From NCBI GenBank assembly GCA_946885605.1, contig CAMPGR010000002.1, positions 1 to 64,000 of the forward strand: a stretch of 64,000 nucleotides of DNA. Direction: 5' to 3'. Positions 37,117 through 45,779 of this stretch are shown piece by piece. A program made the position numbers and the translations under genes. Position 1 is the first letter of the stretch. The number at the start of each line of letters is the position of its first letter. This stretch comes from an uncultured Pseudomonadota bacterium. GTDB taxonomy: Bacteria; Pseudomonadota; Gammaproteobacteria; Burkholderiales; SG8-41. The notes beneath the pieces were generated by a model, which saw only the letters and a program-made list of their open reading frames with translations, searched no databases and was not told the DNA's origin.

Positions 37117-37568
37117 GTGCTCATCCCATCAGCAGGAAGCGACGAAAAATGGGATTGTCTTACCGGGCGCAGGTTCCGCGGGGAATGCATTCGGAAGCGT
37201 CATCGATCGCCGCCTCTGCAACCCGCATGCCCGGCGAACAAGGGCGACTGCCCCTGGGCGAACGCGTTTTCCTTTGTGACTGCGCAGTGCGAGGACTTGT
37301 CGCCGGGTTGCAACACCTCGTCAGGCGCTGCGCGCGCCCACTCGCGCGCTTGGACTCGCCTTGTATCGCAACGCGCTCGCCGCCGCGTCTCACCACATCG
37401 AGAAGTGGAACTTCACCACAAAAACTCGTTCAGACGGTCTGTCCGCTCGCGAACTCGGGATTCCGGCTCGCGCGCCGTATAGTCCAGCGTAGCGTGCCAC
37501 AGCCTGCGAGCCGATCTCGATTCGCATATGCCCGGCGCGCACTCGCTCCTGCACAAAAGGCCGATACC
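37117..37568. other. Intergenic region between udgX and the sigma-54 regulator
   Basis: 452 nt with no supported gene. An 11-nt perfect palindrome CAGACGGTCTG lies at 37429-37439 and a TATAGT hexamer at 37478-37483, both upstream of the response regulator. They might be its operator and -10, but no -35 is evident. Confidence 0.45.
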
Positions 37569-38969
37569 ATGCCGCATGCGCTGCTCGTTGACGACGACAC
37601 CGCCACCCTTGGCGCGCTCTCGGAGTTGGTTGCGCGCGAGGGGTTCACGGTGGCCGCCGCCTCGACGCTGCGGGAAGCGCGCGAGCGCGTCGCGGAGCGG
37701 CATCCCGATGTCGTACTGCTCGACCTGCTGTTGCCGGACGGCACCGGCATGGATCTCTTCGACGACGTGAAATCGCGCGCCGTGACGGAGGTCGTGCTCA
37801 TTACCGGTCACGCGAGCCTCGAGAGTTCGATCGAAGCTTTGCGGCTGGGCGCGGCGGACTATCTCATCAAGCCGGTCAATGCGAGGCAGCTCAAGGCGAT
37901 TCTCTCGCGGGTCGTTCGCCCGGCCGATCTCAAGACGGAGATCCGGGCGCTGCGAGAGGAGCTGCGCGGGCTCGGGCGGTTCGGGCGGCTGCTCGGCGCC
38001 GCGCCCGCCATGCAGGAGGTCTACGACCAGGTTCAGCGTGTCGCTCCGACCGCGGCAACGGTGCTGATCACGGGAGAAAGCGGAACCGGGAAAGAACTCG
38101 TGGCGCAGACTATCCATGACTTGAGCCGTCGCCGCAAGCAACTCTTCCTGCCTGTCAACTGCGCGGCGATTTCACCGCAACTCATCGAAAGCGAGATGTT
38201 CGGCCACGAGCGCGGCAGCTTCACCGGCGCGACGCGGGAGCACAAGGGTTACTTCGAGCGGGCAAGCGGCGGAACGGTGCTGCTCGACGAAATCACCGAG
38301 ATGCCGGTGGAACTGCAAGTGAAGTTGCTGCGCGTGCTGGAGTCGGGCGTTTTCATGCGGGTCGGTTCGACGCGCGAGATCGATGTCGACGTGCGCATCA
38401 TAGCCGCGACCAATCGCGCTCCGGAGGAAGCGGTGGCGGAGGGGAAGCTTCGTGAAGATCTCCTCTACCGGCTGCGCGTGTTTCCATTGCATCTGCCGCC
38501 TCTGCGCGAGCGCGGCGATGACGTCGTGCTGCTTGCCAATCATTTTCTCGCGGAGATGAACCGCGTCGAGTGCGCGAACAAGGTTTTCGCACCCTCGGTT
38601 CTCGAGCGGCTCAAGGGATACGACTGGCCCGGCAACGTGCGCGAGCTGAGAAACGTTGTGCAGCGCGCTTTCATCATGGCGGACGACCTCATCGACGAGC
38701 ATTGCCTGCCGCCGGAGTTGAGTCAAACGCGGCCCGGAAACGGCCCGTTCTTCCAGGTTCGCGCAGGAAGCAAGGTCGCCGACGTCGAGCGGCAACTCAT
38801 ACTGGCGACGCTGGAGCAGTGCGGCGGTACCAAGGAAAAGGCGGCAGCGATGCTTGGCATCAGCCTGAAGACCTTGTACAACCGGCTGCGCGAGTACGAT
38901 TCCCGGAAGGAGCCTCACCCGGGCTCGAGCCCTGCCTCCGGCTCGCCGGACACGGTCATGGCGGAATAG
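37569..38969 (+). CDS. Sigma-54-dependent response regulator (NtrC family)
   Basis: A 466-residue activator. The receiver domain (1-120) has the acidic pair LLVDDD, phospho-acceptor Asp in VVLLDLLLPDG (about 51), and the Lys in LIKPVN. The AAA+ domain (about 140-375) has GESGTGKE (about 167), GSFTGA (about 216; the usual GAFTGA with Ser at position 2), LLDEITEMP and RVFPLHLPPLRER. A FIS-type HTH ends the protein (KEKAAAMLGISLKTLYNRL). When phosphorylated it should drive sigma-54 promoters. ATG 37569 is chosen because the receiver starts there. It is followed by a convergent kinase and a second kinase gene. Confidence 0.93.
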   Translation: MPHALLVDDDTATLGALSELVAREGFTVAAASTLREARERVAERHPDVVLLDLLLPDGTGMDLFDDVKSRAVTEVVLITGHASLESSIEALRLGAADYLIKPVNARQLKAILSRVVRPADLKTEIRALREELRGLGRFGRLLGAAPAMQEVYDQVQRVAPTAATVLITGESGTGKELVAQTIHDLSRRRKQLFLPVNCAAISPQLIESEMFGHERGSFTGATREHKGYFERASGGTVLLDEITEMPVELQVKLLRVLESGVFMRVGSTREIDVDVRIIAATNRAPEEAVAEGKLREDLLYRLRVFPLHLPPLRERGDDVVLLANHFLAEMNRVECANKVFAPSVLERLKGYDWPGNVRELRNVVQRAFIMADDLIDEHCLPPELSQTRPGNGPFFQVRAGSKVADVERQLILATLEQCGGTKEKAAAMLGISLKTLYNRLREYDSRKEPHPGSSPASGSPDTVMAE

Positions 38970-38990
38970 CGGCCGTCAGTGCCGCATACG

Positions 38991-40127
38991 TCAGCGGCGT
39001 GCCGCGGCCTCCACTATGGTCAGCATCAGCTCTTCCAGGTCTACGGGTTTGAGGGCGACCGCCTGGTAGCCGGCGCGGCGCGCGGCCGCAACGTCGCTTT
39101 CCCGGGCGTAGCCGGTGAGAGCAACGGCCGGCGTGGCGCCGCCCTCTTCTGGAGAGAGCGCACGTATCTTTCTCAGGAGGGTGCACCCGTCCTCGTCGGG
39201 CATCCCGATATCCGACACGAGAACGTGCGGGCGGTATCGCGGCAGCCGCTCCAATGCGTCACAAGCCGACGCCGCAGCCTCGACATCGGCACCCGCCCGG
39301 GCGAACGCTTCCTGCAGCAACTCAAGCGTATTGCGGTCATCGTCAACGGCCAGGATGCGCAGGCCGGCAAGCGTCTGTCGGCGCGACGCAGCGCCGCGGC
39401 TGTCATCGCGTGCAGGCGCTTCTCCGCTCATCAAGGGGAACCGGACGATGAAGCGCGCGCCTTGGTATACGCCCCCGCTGCCATCGATTTCCATGGAACC
39501 GCCGTGCATCTCTGCGAGATAGCGCGCGACGGCGAGACCTACGTCCAATGCGCCATGAGCCTCACGCGGGGCTGCATCGCGCCGATGGATACTCTCGAGC
39601 GCATGGGGTAAGAATTGCGCCGGGTAGCCTAGGCCCGCATCTGAAACGGCAAATGCCGCGGACGAACCTTCGCGGTGCAGCGTTACACGCACCGTACCGC
39701 CGCGCTGGGTGGATTTCACGGCCTTCGAAAGCACGTTCCACACGATGTGGCGGATCTTTTCCATGTCGCCCCGGATAGCGCCGGTCTTTGCGTCCAGTTC
39801 GATCTCCAGGTGGACTCCTTTTGCTTCGATCACCGGCTGCAGCGCATCGACCGTAGCGGTAATGGCGGGGACGAGCCGCAACGTGCGCGCATGGAGGCGC
39901 AGGCGACCCGCGCCGATCTCCGCAACGTTTACGAGGTCATCGATCAGTCGCGCCTGGGTGTGCGCGCTGTGCTCGATCTGCCGCAGCGCGCGACGCACCG
40001 TTTCGTTGCCGGCGTCGGCGCTCTTGACCATCTGTATCCAGCCGAGAATCGCATTGAGCGGCGTGCGCAGCTCGTGCGAAAGGCGGGCGAGAAACTCGGG
40101 ATTGCTGCAGCGGAGTATTTCTTCCAT
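38991..40127 (-). CDS. Hybrid histidine kinase with degenerate N-box and C-terminal receiver
   Basis: A 378-residue cytosolic protein without sensor or membrane segment. The H-box LARLSHELRTPLNAILGW (His18) is intact. The ATPase N-box reads WNVLSKAVKSTQRGG, where the Mg-binding Asn of the usual NLLSNAVKFT is Lys. G1 is DAGLG; G2 is GALDVGLAVARYLAEMHGG. A receiver ends the protein with VSDIGMPDEDG and ALKPVDLEE. The enzyme may lack kinase activity and act as a phosphatase or acceptor. The start is uncertain (40127 or 40262). It converges with the activator gene (22 nt). Confidence 0.85.
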   Translation of the reverse strand: MEEILRCSNPEFLARLSHELRTPLNAILGWIQMVKSADAGNETVRRALRQIEHSAHTQARLIDDLVNVAEIGAGRLRLHARTLRLVPAITATVDALQPVIEAKGVHLEIELDAKTGAIRGDMEKIRHIVWNVLSKAVKSTQRGGTVRVTLHREGSSAAFAVSDAGLGYPAQFLPHALESIHRRDAAPREAHGALDVGLAVARYLAEMHGGSMEIDGSGGVYQGARFIVRFPLMSGEAPARDDSRGAASRRQTLAGLRILAVDDDRNTLELLQEAFARAGADVEAAASACDALERLPRYRPHVLVSDIGMPDEDGCTLLRKIRALSPEEGGATPAVALTGYARESDVAAARRAGYQAVALKPVDLEELMLTIVEAAARR

Positions 40128-40323
40128 GACGATACGCCGCGGAGCGGCACGGCAGAAGAATCGAAGCAGTACCTGTGCCAAGCGGCGCGCTGGAGCCGCG
40201 CGGAACCTCTTCTGCGCGCGGAATCTAATGTGTGATGAATGACCCCGCCGACCGCTGTGCAAAGCAACGGATCAGCGGGCCACCACGCGCAGCGATCGTA
40301 TCGCTACCCGCAGGGAGTTCGCT

Positions 40324-41418
40324 TTGATCCCGGAACAGAGCATCGCCGGCTGGCTCGACGTCGTCTCGCGTGTCATGAACGTAGGCATGCTGCTTGTCGG
40401 TCCCGCAGGAAGGCTCGAGTTTGCCAACCTTCTCGCCGTAGAGCTCTTGGGATGCAACGGAGAGGAAGAACTGGCTCGGCGGTGGCCCGAGTTGCAGCGC
40501 GCGCTCCAGATCGATTCGGGCGAGTCTCTCAGTGGCCCGAGACCGAGGCGTATCACGGTGGACCTGCCCCTTGCCGCGGGCACGCGTTACCTTAGACTGG
40601 AGATCCACGCGCTTCACGAGGCGTCCTGCCGCGGCTCGCTCGTGCTCATGCGTGACCGTCAGGCGGGCGATATCCTGGAGACCGATCTGCTGCTCGCAAG
40701 CCGCATGCGCTCGCTGGTCCATGTCTACCGTGTCCTCGCGCATGATCTGAAGGCCCCGCTCAATGCGATGCAGCTCACGCTCGAGCTCCTTGCCGATGCG
40801 AGCGCCTACGACGCATCGCCGGATGGTCCCGCGCGGCGCCAGCGGCATGTCGAGGTGTTGCGGGAAGAACTGGCGCGGCTCAATCGCATCCTGCAGACCA
40901 TGCTCGACCAGAAGGAGCCGATCGACGCGGTGCCGCACCGCTTCGACTTGCGGGAAGTGATACGGGAAATCGTGGTGCTGCTTGCGCCGCAGGCGCGGGC
41001 GCAGCGCGTGGATCTCGGCATACAACTGCCTGAAGCGGCGGCCTGCCTGCAGGGCTACCGTGACCGACTCAAGCAGGCACTGCTCAACATCGCGATCAAT
41101 GCCCTGGAGGCGATGCCGGGGGGCGGCCGGCTCGGTATGCGCCTCGAAATGGCTGACACCGAGGCCCGCGTCACCGTGAGCGATACCGGCTCCGGCATTC
41201 CGGATGATCTTCTGGAGGAAATCGACCAGATTTACTTCACGACGAAGGCGAGGGGGAGCGGCATCGGATTGTACGTGGCGCGGCTCGTGGTCGAATCGCA
41301 TGGAGGGGACATCGCGGTGCGCAGCGAACCGGGGACGGGCACTACCTTCACGGTGTGTCTGCCATTGCGCGACGAAACGACGGCAAGCGCCAATGTGGCG
41401 GCAGGAGGCTATTCGTGA
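40324..41418 (+). CDS. PAS-containing histidine kinase
   Basis: A 364-residue cytosolic kinase. PAS-like residues 1-115 (MLLVGPAGRLEFANLLAVEL), HisKA about 130-210 with AHDLKAPLNAMQLTLELL (His about 140), then an HATPase with NIAINALEAMPGGG (N-box), DTGSGIPDDLLEEI (G1) and GSGIGLYVARLVVESHGG (G2). All catalytic motifs are present, unlike the hybrid kinase next door. It probably phosphorylates the sigma-54 activator. The start is TTG at 40324, supported by AGGGAG six nt upstream. It is divergent from the hybrid kinase by about 200 nt. Confidence 0.88.
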   Translation: MIPEQSIAGWLDVVSRVMNVGMLLVGPAGRLEFANLLAVELLGCNGEEELARRWPELQRALQIDSGESLSGPRPRRITVDLPLAAGTRYLRLEIHALHEASCRGSLVLMRDRQAGDILETDLLLASRMRSLVHVYRVLAHDLKAPLNAMQLTLELLADASAYDASPDGPARRQRHVEVLREELARLNRILQTMLDQKEPIDAVPHRFDLREVIREIVVLLAPQARAQRVDLGIQLPEAAACLQGYRDRLKQALLNIAINALEAMPGGGRLGMRLEMADTEARVTVSDTGSGIPDDLLEEIDQIYFTTKARGSGIGLYVARLVVESHGGDIAVRSEPGTGTTFTVCLPLRDETTASANVAAGGYS

Positions 41419-41610
41419 GGACGCAGAAAGAGGGCAAGCGGCGGAAGGTGGAGGACGTCGAGCGCCGGTAACTCTTACAGCGAATTCCGCAATTCCTGCA
41501 GCGCAGCCGCGGTTGAGCGCGTATGCAAATGGGTTGAGCTTTACCCAGCTTCGCAAGCGGCACGGAAATTGCTGCAGATGCGTAGTCCAACACCTTACCA
41601 GGAGGCGGCT

Positions 41611-41904
41611 ATGAGAAGCGTATTGCTCGGGTCGAGAGGCGAACGGCGCACCGACCGGCTTGCGGCAGGTTTGACTGAAATGGCGGCCCGGGCCCAGGAA
41701 CTCGCGAGAGAGGCGGGAGCGGAAATCGGTGCCACGGTCAGCGAGACCCGATCGCGCCTGCTCGATGCGGTGCCCGCGGTCACCGAGACGGCGCAGCAGG
41801 CGGCGCGTGCAACGCACACCTATGTGCGAGAGAACCCGTGGAAAGTGCTCGGCATCGCCGCCGCGGTAGGCGCAGTCGTCGCAATTCTCCTCACCCGGCG
41901 CTGA
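41611..41904 (+). CDS. DUF883 (YqjD/ElaB-like) membrane protein
   Basis: A 97-residue protein. A helical, charged region (residues 15-60, AARAQELAREAGAEIGATVS) is followed by the family signature YVRENPWKVLGIAAAVGAVV, a C-terminal membrane anchor ending in Arg. In E. coli YqjD anchors stationary-phase ribosomes to the membrane; whether this copy does so is unknown. GGAGG precedes ATG 41611. No other gene shares its transcript. Confidence 0.9.
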   Translation: MRSVLLGSRGERRTDRLAAGLTEMAARAQELAREAGAEIGATVSETRSRLLDAVPAVTETAQQAARATHTYVRENPWKVLGIAAAVGAVVAILLTRR

Positions 41905-41959
41905 TGCCCATCGGTTAAATCGCTCCAGCGCAACGCGGCGCGTCGCCTGGCCCCGCCGC

Positions 41960-43753
41960 TTATGTCTTGCGCGTCGTCGGCGCCCCCCACGAATCGCGCA
42001 GCGACACTGCGCGGTTGAACACCGGGCGTCCCGGACGCGAGTCGCGCCGGTCGGCGACAAAGTAGCCATGGCGCTCGAACTGGAACCGCTCCTCCGCACG
42101 CGCTTGCCCGAGTGCGGGCTCCAGTTGCGCAGTCACGACCTTCATAGAATCCGGATTGAGATCCTGGATGAAATCGCGCTCGCTGCCCGGTTGCGGCACG
42201 CGGAAGAGGCGGTCGTACAGCCGTACTTCGGCCGGTTGTGCCTGAAGTGCCGAGACCCAGTGGATATTGCCTTTCACTTTTATCTTCTCCGCACCCGGTG
42301 TACCGGAGCGGGTGTCCGGGTCGTACTCGCAATGCACGGCCACCACGTTTCCCTCGGCATCCTTCTCGCAGCCGGTACACTTCACGATGTAGGCGTAGCG
42401 CAGCCGGACGCGGTTCCCCGGAAAGAGGCGGAAATAGCCATCGATCGGGTGCTCCATGAAGTCGTCGCGCTCGATCCACAGCTCGCGCGATAACGGCAGG
42501 ATGCGGCGCCCGAGCTCGGGCTTCTGCGGGTGGTTCGGCGCGTGGCATTCCTCCACGCGGTCCGCGGGATAATTGTCGATCACGAGGCGGACGGGGTCGA
42601 GCACCGCGACGCGGCGCTCAGCGCTCTCGTTGAGATCCTCGCGCATGCATTCCTCGAGCACCGAATAGTCGATCCACGAGTCCGCCTTCGCTACGCCGAT
42701 GCGCTCGGCGAAGCGACGGAAACCTTCCGGCGTGTAGCCGCGGCGGCGTGCGCCGACGAGCGTCGGCATGCGAGGGTCGTCCCAGCCCGCGACGTGCCGC
42801 TCTTCAACGAGCTGGATCAAGCGCCGCTTCGACAGCACCACGTACGTCAGGTTGAGGCGCGCGAACTCGATCTGCTGCGGCAGCGGCCGCAGCAGCAGGC
42901 CGCCGTCGGCGAGGCGGTCCAGCAACCAGTCGTAAAACGGACGTTGGTCCTCGAATTCCAGCGTGCAGAGCGAGTGCGTGATGTTCTCCAGCGCATCCTC
43001 GATCGGGTGCGCGTAGGTGTACATCGGGTAGATGCACCATTTGTCCCCGGTGCGGTGATGCGCAGCCTTGCGGATGCGGTAGATGGCCGGATCGCGCATA
43101 TTGAGGTTGGGCGAAGCCATGTCGATCTTCGCGCGCAGCACCATGCTGCCCTCCGGGTGCCGGCACGCGCGCATTTCCCGGAACAGGCGCAGGCTTTCTT
43201 CCGCAGGGCGGTCCCGCCACGGGCTGTTCGTGCCCGGCTCGCCGAGCGTACCGCGCGCAAGGCGCATCTCTTCGGCGGACTGCTGGTCCACATAGGCGTG
43301 CCCGCGCTCGATGAGATGCTCCGCTGCGAGGTACATGAAGTCGAAGTAGTCGCTCGCGTAGTACAGATGCTCGCCCCAGTCGAAGCCGAGCCACTTCACG
43401 GCGTCGAGTATCGAGTCGACGTACTCCTGCTCTTCCTTCTCGGGGTTGGTGTCGTCGAAGCGCATGTGGCACGCGCCGCCGTATTCGCGCGCGAGTCCGA
43501 AGTTGAGGCAGATCGACTTCGCATGCCCGATGTGGAGGTAGCCGTTCGGCTCGGGAGGAAAACGCGTGCGGATGCGCGCCGGATCCTTCGGCGCCAGCGC
43601 CTGTACCACGGCAGGGCCCGGACGCCCGGCCCAGGTACGATTCGCATACTTTCCGCGCGCGAGATCGCCTTCTATCGCTGTGCGGATGAAGTTGGATACG
43701 GAAGGTGGCTGCGAAGGCTGCCTTTGAGCCTTGCGAGATGGACGGTCGGACAT
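41960..43753 (-). CDS. glnS: Glutaminyl-tRNA synthetase
   Basis: A 597-residue class I synthetase. RFPPEPNGYLHIGHAKSI carries the HIGH-type motif near residue 76; YVVLSKRRLIQLVEER near 307 is the KMSKS equivalent (VLSKR). The acceptor-stem and C-terminal anticodon-binding beta barrels are represented by HRTGDKWCIYPMYTYAHPIED and FRLFPGNRVRLRYAYIVKCTG. The presence of GlnRS means glutamine is charged directly. The N-terminal 20 residues are basic and unconserved. ATG 43753 is preferred to a TTG at 43768. Confidence 0.96.
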   Translation of the reverse strand: MSDRPSRKAQRQPSQPPSVSNFIRTAIEGDLARGKYANRTWAGRPGPAVVQALAPKDPARIRTRFPPEPNGYLHIGHAKSICLNFGLAREYGGACHMRFDDTNPEKEEQEYVDSILDAVKWLGFDWGEHLYYASDYFDFMYLAAEHLIERGHAYVDQQSAEEMRLARGTLGEPGTNSPWRDRPAEESLRLFREMRACRHPEGSMVLRAKIDMASPNLNMRDPAIYRIRKAAHHRTGDKWCIYPMYTYAHPIEDALENITHSLCTLEFEDQRPFYDWLLDRLADGGLLLRPLPQQIEFARLNLTYVVLSKRRLIQLVEERHVAGWDDPRMPTLVGARRRGYTPEGFRRFAERIGVAKADSWIDYSVLEECMREDLNESAERRVAVLDPVRLVIDNYPADRVEECHAPNHPQKPELGRRILPLSRELWIERDDFMEHPIDGYFRLFPGNRVRLRYAYIVKCTGCEKDAEGNVVAVHCEYDPDTRSGTPGAEKIKVKGNIHWVSALQAQPAEVRLYDRLFRVPQPGSERDFIQDLNPDSMKVVTAQLEPALGQARAEERFQFERHGYFVADRRDSRPGRPVFNRAVSLRDSWGAPTTRKT

Positions 43754-43815
43754 CGGTGTTACGCGCAAAAGGCTATTCTAACGGATGCGGGCAACGCGTC
43801 CCGCGCGCGAGCCCT

Positions 43816-44323
43816 TCACCGCTTCCCGAGGAAGCGGGTCTCGAGCGGGCGCTCGACGGCACGTTGGCCCGGTCGGCGCATCGAGTAGGCCGGCTGCTTG
43901 CCACTCGCGCGAGCGTTCCATTCACGTAATGGCGCGCAACGCCCTCGTCCGCGGCGACGCCGTCCGCAATCGCGCCGCGGGCAACGAGCCGCCGAAATGT
44001 GGGGCGGCGTTCGCGCTCGCTGTCGTAGTGCGGGCCACGGCTGCCACCGAGCAGCCCCAGGGCAGTCGAGTGGGGTAAGCGTCTCCGCGATGGAATCGGT
44101 GACGGCCTGCTCGAACCAGCAGATCGCGCCCGCACTGACGCCGCCCAGGACGCTGCCCTGTGTCCATGCGAGACCGCAGGTCAGCGTCGAGACCCCAGTC
44201 GCGCCACAGCGCCAGCATGCTGCGGGTGTTGCCGCCGCCGACGAAAATGGCATCGTGCTCGAGAATATGGCCGCGCAAGTCCCTTGGCGTACGGCTGAAG
44301 AGCGCGAGATGCGACGGCTTGGC
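43816..44323 (-). pseudogene. pepE: Peptidase E (S51) remnant, truncated and frameshifted
   Basis: Four blocks in changing frames match aspartyl dipeptidase PepE. PSHLALFSRTPRD plus HDAIFVGGGNTRSMLALWRD (about 44317-44190) are in the first frame. GSVLGGVSAGAICWFEQAVT with the nucleophile Ser (GVSAG) is in the second. LGLLGGSRGPHYDSERERRP to YVNGTLARVASSRP is in the third. AVERPLETRFLGKR, ending at 43816, is in the last. At least three frameshifts separate them, and the first 50 or so residues are missing. The homology begins right after the neighbouring monooxygenase stop at 44327. The product is not functional. Confidence 0.82.
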
Positions 44324-44326
44324 GCG

Positions 44327-44656
44327 TCATGGTTCGCCGGGCGCTTCGTCCCGAGCCGTCATGCCATAATCGCGCACCACGTTTGCCACGCGAATACGGT
44401 AGTCCGCGAAGATTTCCTCGCGCCCGCGCCGCTGTGCCGCGCGGTGCTGCACGTGGTTGCGCCAGCGCTCGACCGCCGCTTCATCGCGCCAGAAGGAAAG
44501 CGACAGGAGCTTCCCTTCGTTGTAGAGGCTCGCAAAGCGCTCCACGGAAATGAAACCGTCGATCTTCTCGAGCTCGCTGCGCAGCGACTGCGCGATGGCA
44601 AGGTACTCCTGTTCGCGTCCGGTGTGGGGCTTCACTTCGAAAATCACCGCATACAT
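44327..44656 (-). CDS. Antibiotic biosynthesis monooxygenase (ABM) domain protein
   Basis: A 109-residue protein. The ABM ferredoxin-like fold shows MYAVIFEVKPHTGREQEYLA, IDGFISVERFASLYNEGKLL, LSFWRDEAAVERWRNHVQH, with HVQHRAAQRRGREEIFADYR at the end of the domain. Relatives include heme-degrading and quinol monooxygenases, but many are of unknown activity. The start ATG 44656 has a GGAGG site. The stop lies directly beside the pepE remnant, with which it may once have been cotranscribed. It is divergent from birA. Confidence 0.85.
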   Translation of the reverse strand: MYAVIFEVKPHTGREQEYLAIAQSLRSELEKIDGFISVERFASLYNEGKLLSLSFWRDEAAVERWRNHVQHRAAQRRGREEIFADYRIRVANVVRDYGMTARDEAPGEP

Positions 44657-44771
44657 CGCAACCCGCCTCCTTGGAGCACAACGCGCGCATTTTCGGCTGC
44701 CCGCACGGATTCGTCCAGACGCCGGGATGTGACGTTGCTGCCCGCCTGCCGGTATCATCCGCGGTATTCGT

Positions 44772-45779
44772 ATGAAGCAACTCGCTTATCGCGTACTGCA
44801 CTGCCTTGCTTCCGGGGCGTTCCAATCCGGCGAGGGGCTCGCGCAAGCGCTCGGCATTTCGCGTGGCAGCGTGTGGAATGCTGTGAGAGAACTGGAGCAG
44901 GCGGGGCTCGAAATCTACCGTGTTCGCGGCCGCGGCTACCGCCTGCAGCAACCGGTCTCGCTGCTCGACCCCGCGGAAGTCGAGCGCCTGCTCGGCGCGC
45001 GATCCAGGCATTACAGCATCGAAGTGGTGGCGAGCGCCGACTCGACGAACACGCTTGCGCTGGAGCGCGCACGTGCGCACGCGCCTTCGGGGAAGTTGAT
45101 TGCGGCGGAGTGGCAGACGAACGGCCGGGGCCGGCTCGGGCGCGCGTGGCATGCCGATGTCGCGGGCGCGCTTACTTTTTCCCTCGTGTGGCGCTTCAGT
45201 CAGGGCGCCGCGTTCCTGTCGGGCTTGAGCCTCGCGGTAGGTGTCGCGCTCGTTCGCGCGGTGAAAAAGGCTGGCGTAGCGGATGCGAAGCTCAAATGGC
45301 CCAACGATCTCGCGTGGAGGGGGCGCAAGCTCGCCGGCATCCTCATCGAGATGCAGGGCGATGCGCTAGGCCCGACATGTGCCGTGATCGGAATCGGTGT
45401 CAACGTCCGCCTCTCGAAGGCCGTGCGCCGCCATATCGATCAGGCGGCGGCCGACCTCGAAAGCGCATGCGGCCGCACGGTGGATCGCAACGCGCTGCTC
45501 GCCGCGATCCTCCGCGAGCTCGCGCCCGTTCTCGAGACATTCGAGCGCCACGGCTTCGCGCCATTGCGCGCCGCGTGGCAGCGGCACCACGCGTGGCAGG
45601 GCCGCGAGGTCACGGTGCGCTTGCCCGATGGGCGCAAGGAGAGCGGCGTGGCGCACGGCGTCGATGACGAAGGTGCGTTGCTTGTCGCCGTCCCTGGCGG
45701 CACTCGGCGCTACCACAGCGGCGAAGTGAGCTTGAGGTTGCGGCCGCGCGCCGGACGCCGTGCGAGCGTCGCAGCGTGA
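44772..45779 (+). CDS. birA: Biotin-acetyl-CoA-carboxylase ligase / biotin repressor
   Basis: A 335-residue bifunctional BirA. The N-terminal winged helix (residues 1-60, SGEGLAQALGISRGSVWNAV) suggests DNA binding and repression of biotin genes; the catalytic core has GRGRLGRAWHADVAGALTFS (about residue 118, the biotinyl-AMP loop), KWPNDLAWRGRKLAGILIEM and IGIGVNVRL. A C-terminal SH3-like domain contains GREVTVRLPDGRKESGVAHG. It activates biotin and attaches it to carboxyl carrier protein. The stop overlaps the coaX start (GTGA), so the two are coupled. Confidence 0.95.
   Translation: MKQLAYRVLHCLASGAFQSGEGLAQALGISRGSVWNAVRELEQAGLEIYRVRGRGYRLQQPVSLLDPAEVERLLGARSRHYSIEVVASADSTNTLALERARAHAPSGKLIAAEWQTNGRGRLGRAWHADVAGALTFSLVWRFSQGAAFLSGLSLAVGVALVRAVKKAGVADAKLKWPNDLAWRGRKLAGILIEMQGDALGPTCAVIGIGVNVRLSKAVRRHIDQAAADLESACGRTVDRNALLAAILRELAPVLETFERHGFAPLRAAWQRHHAWQGREVTVRLPDGRKESGVAHGVDDEGALLVAVPGGTRRYHSGEVSLRLRPRAGRRASVAA

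Noticed and set aside
37150..37568. Upstream extension of the sigma-54 activator to an earlier start
   Set aside because: The extra residues show no domain similarity, and the receiver fold begins at 37569.
43898..45667. 589-codon plus-strand frame
   Set aside because: Overlaps the pepE remnant, the ABM gene and birA in other frames; no similarity.
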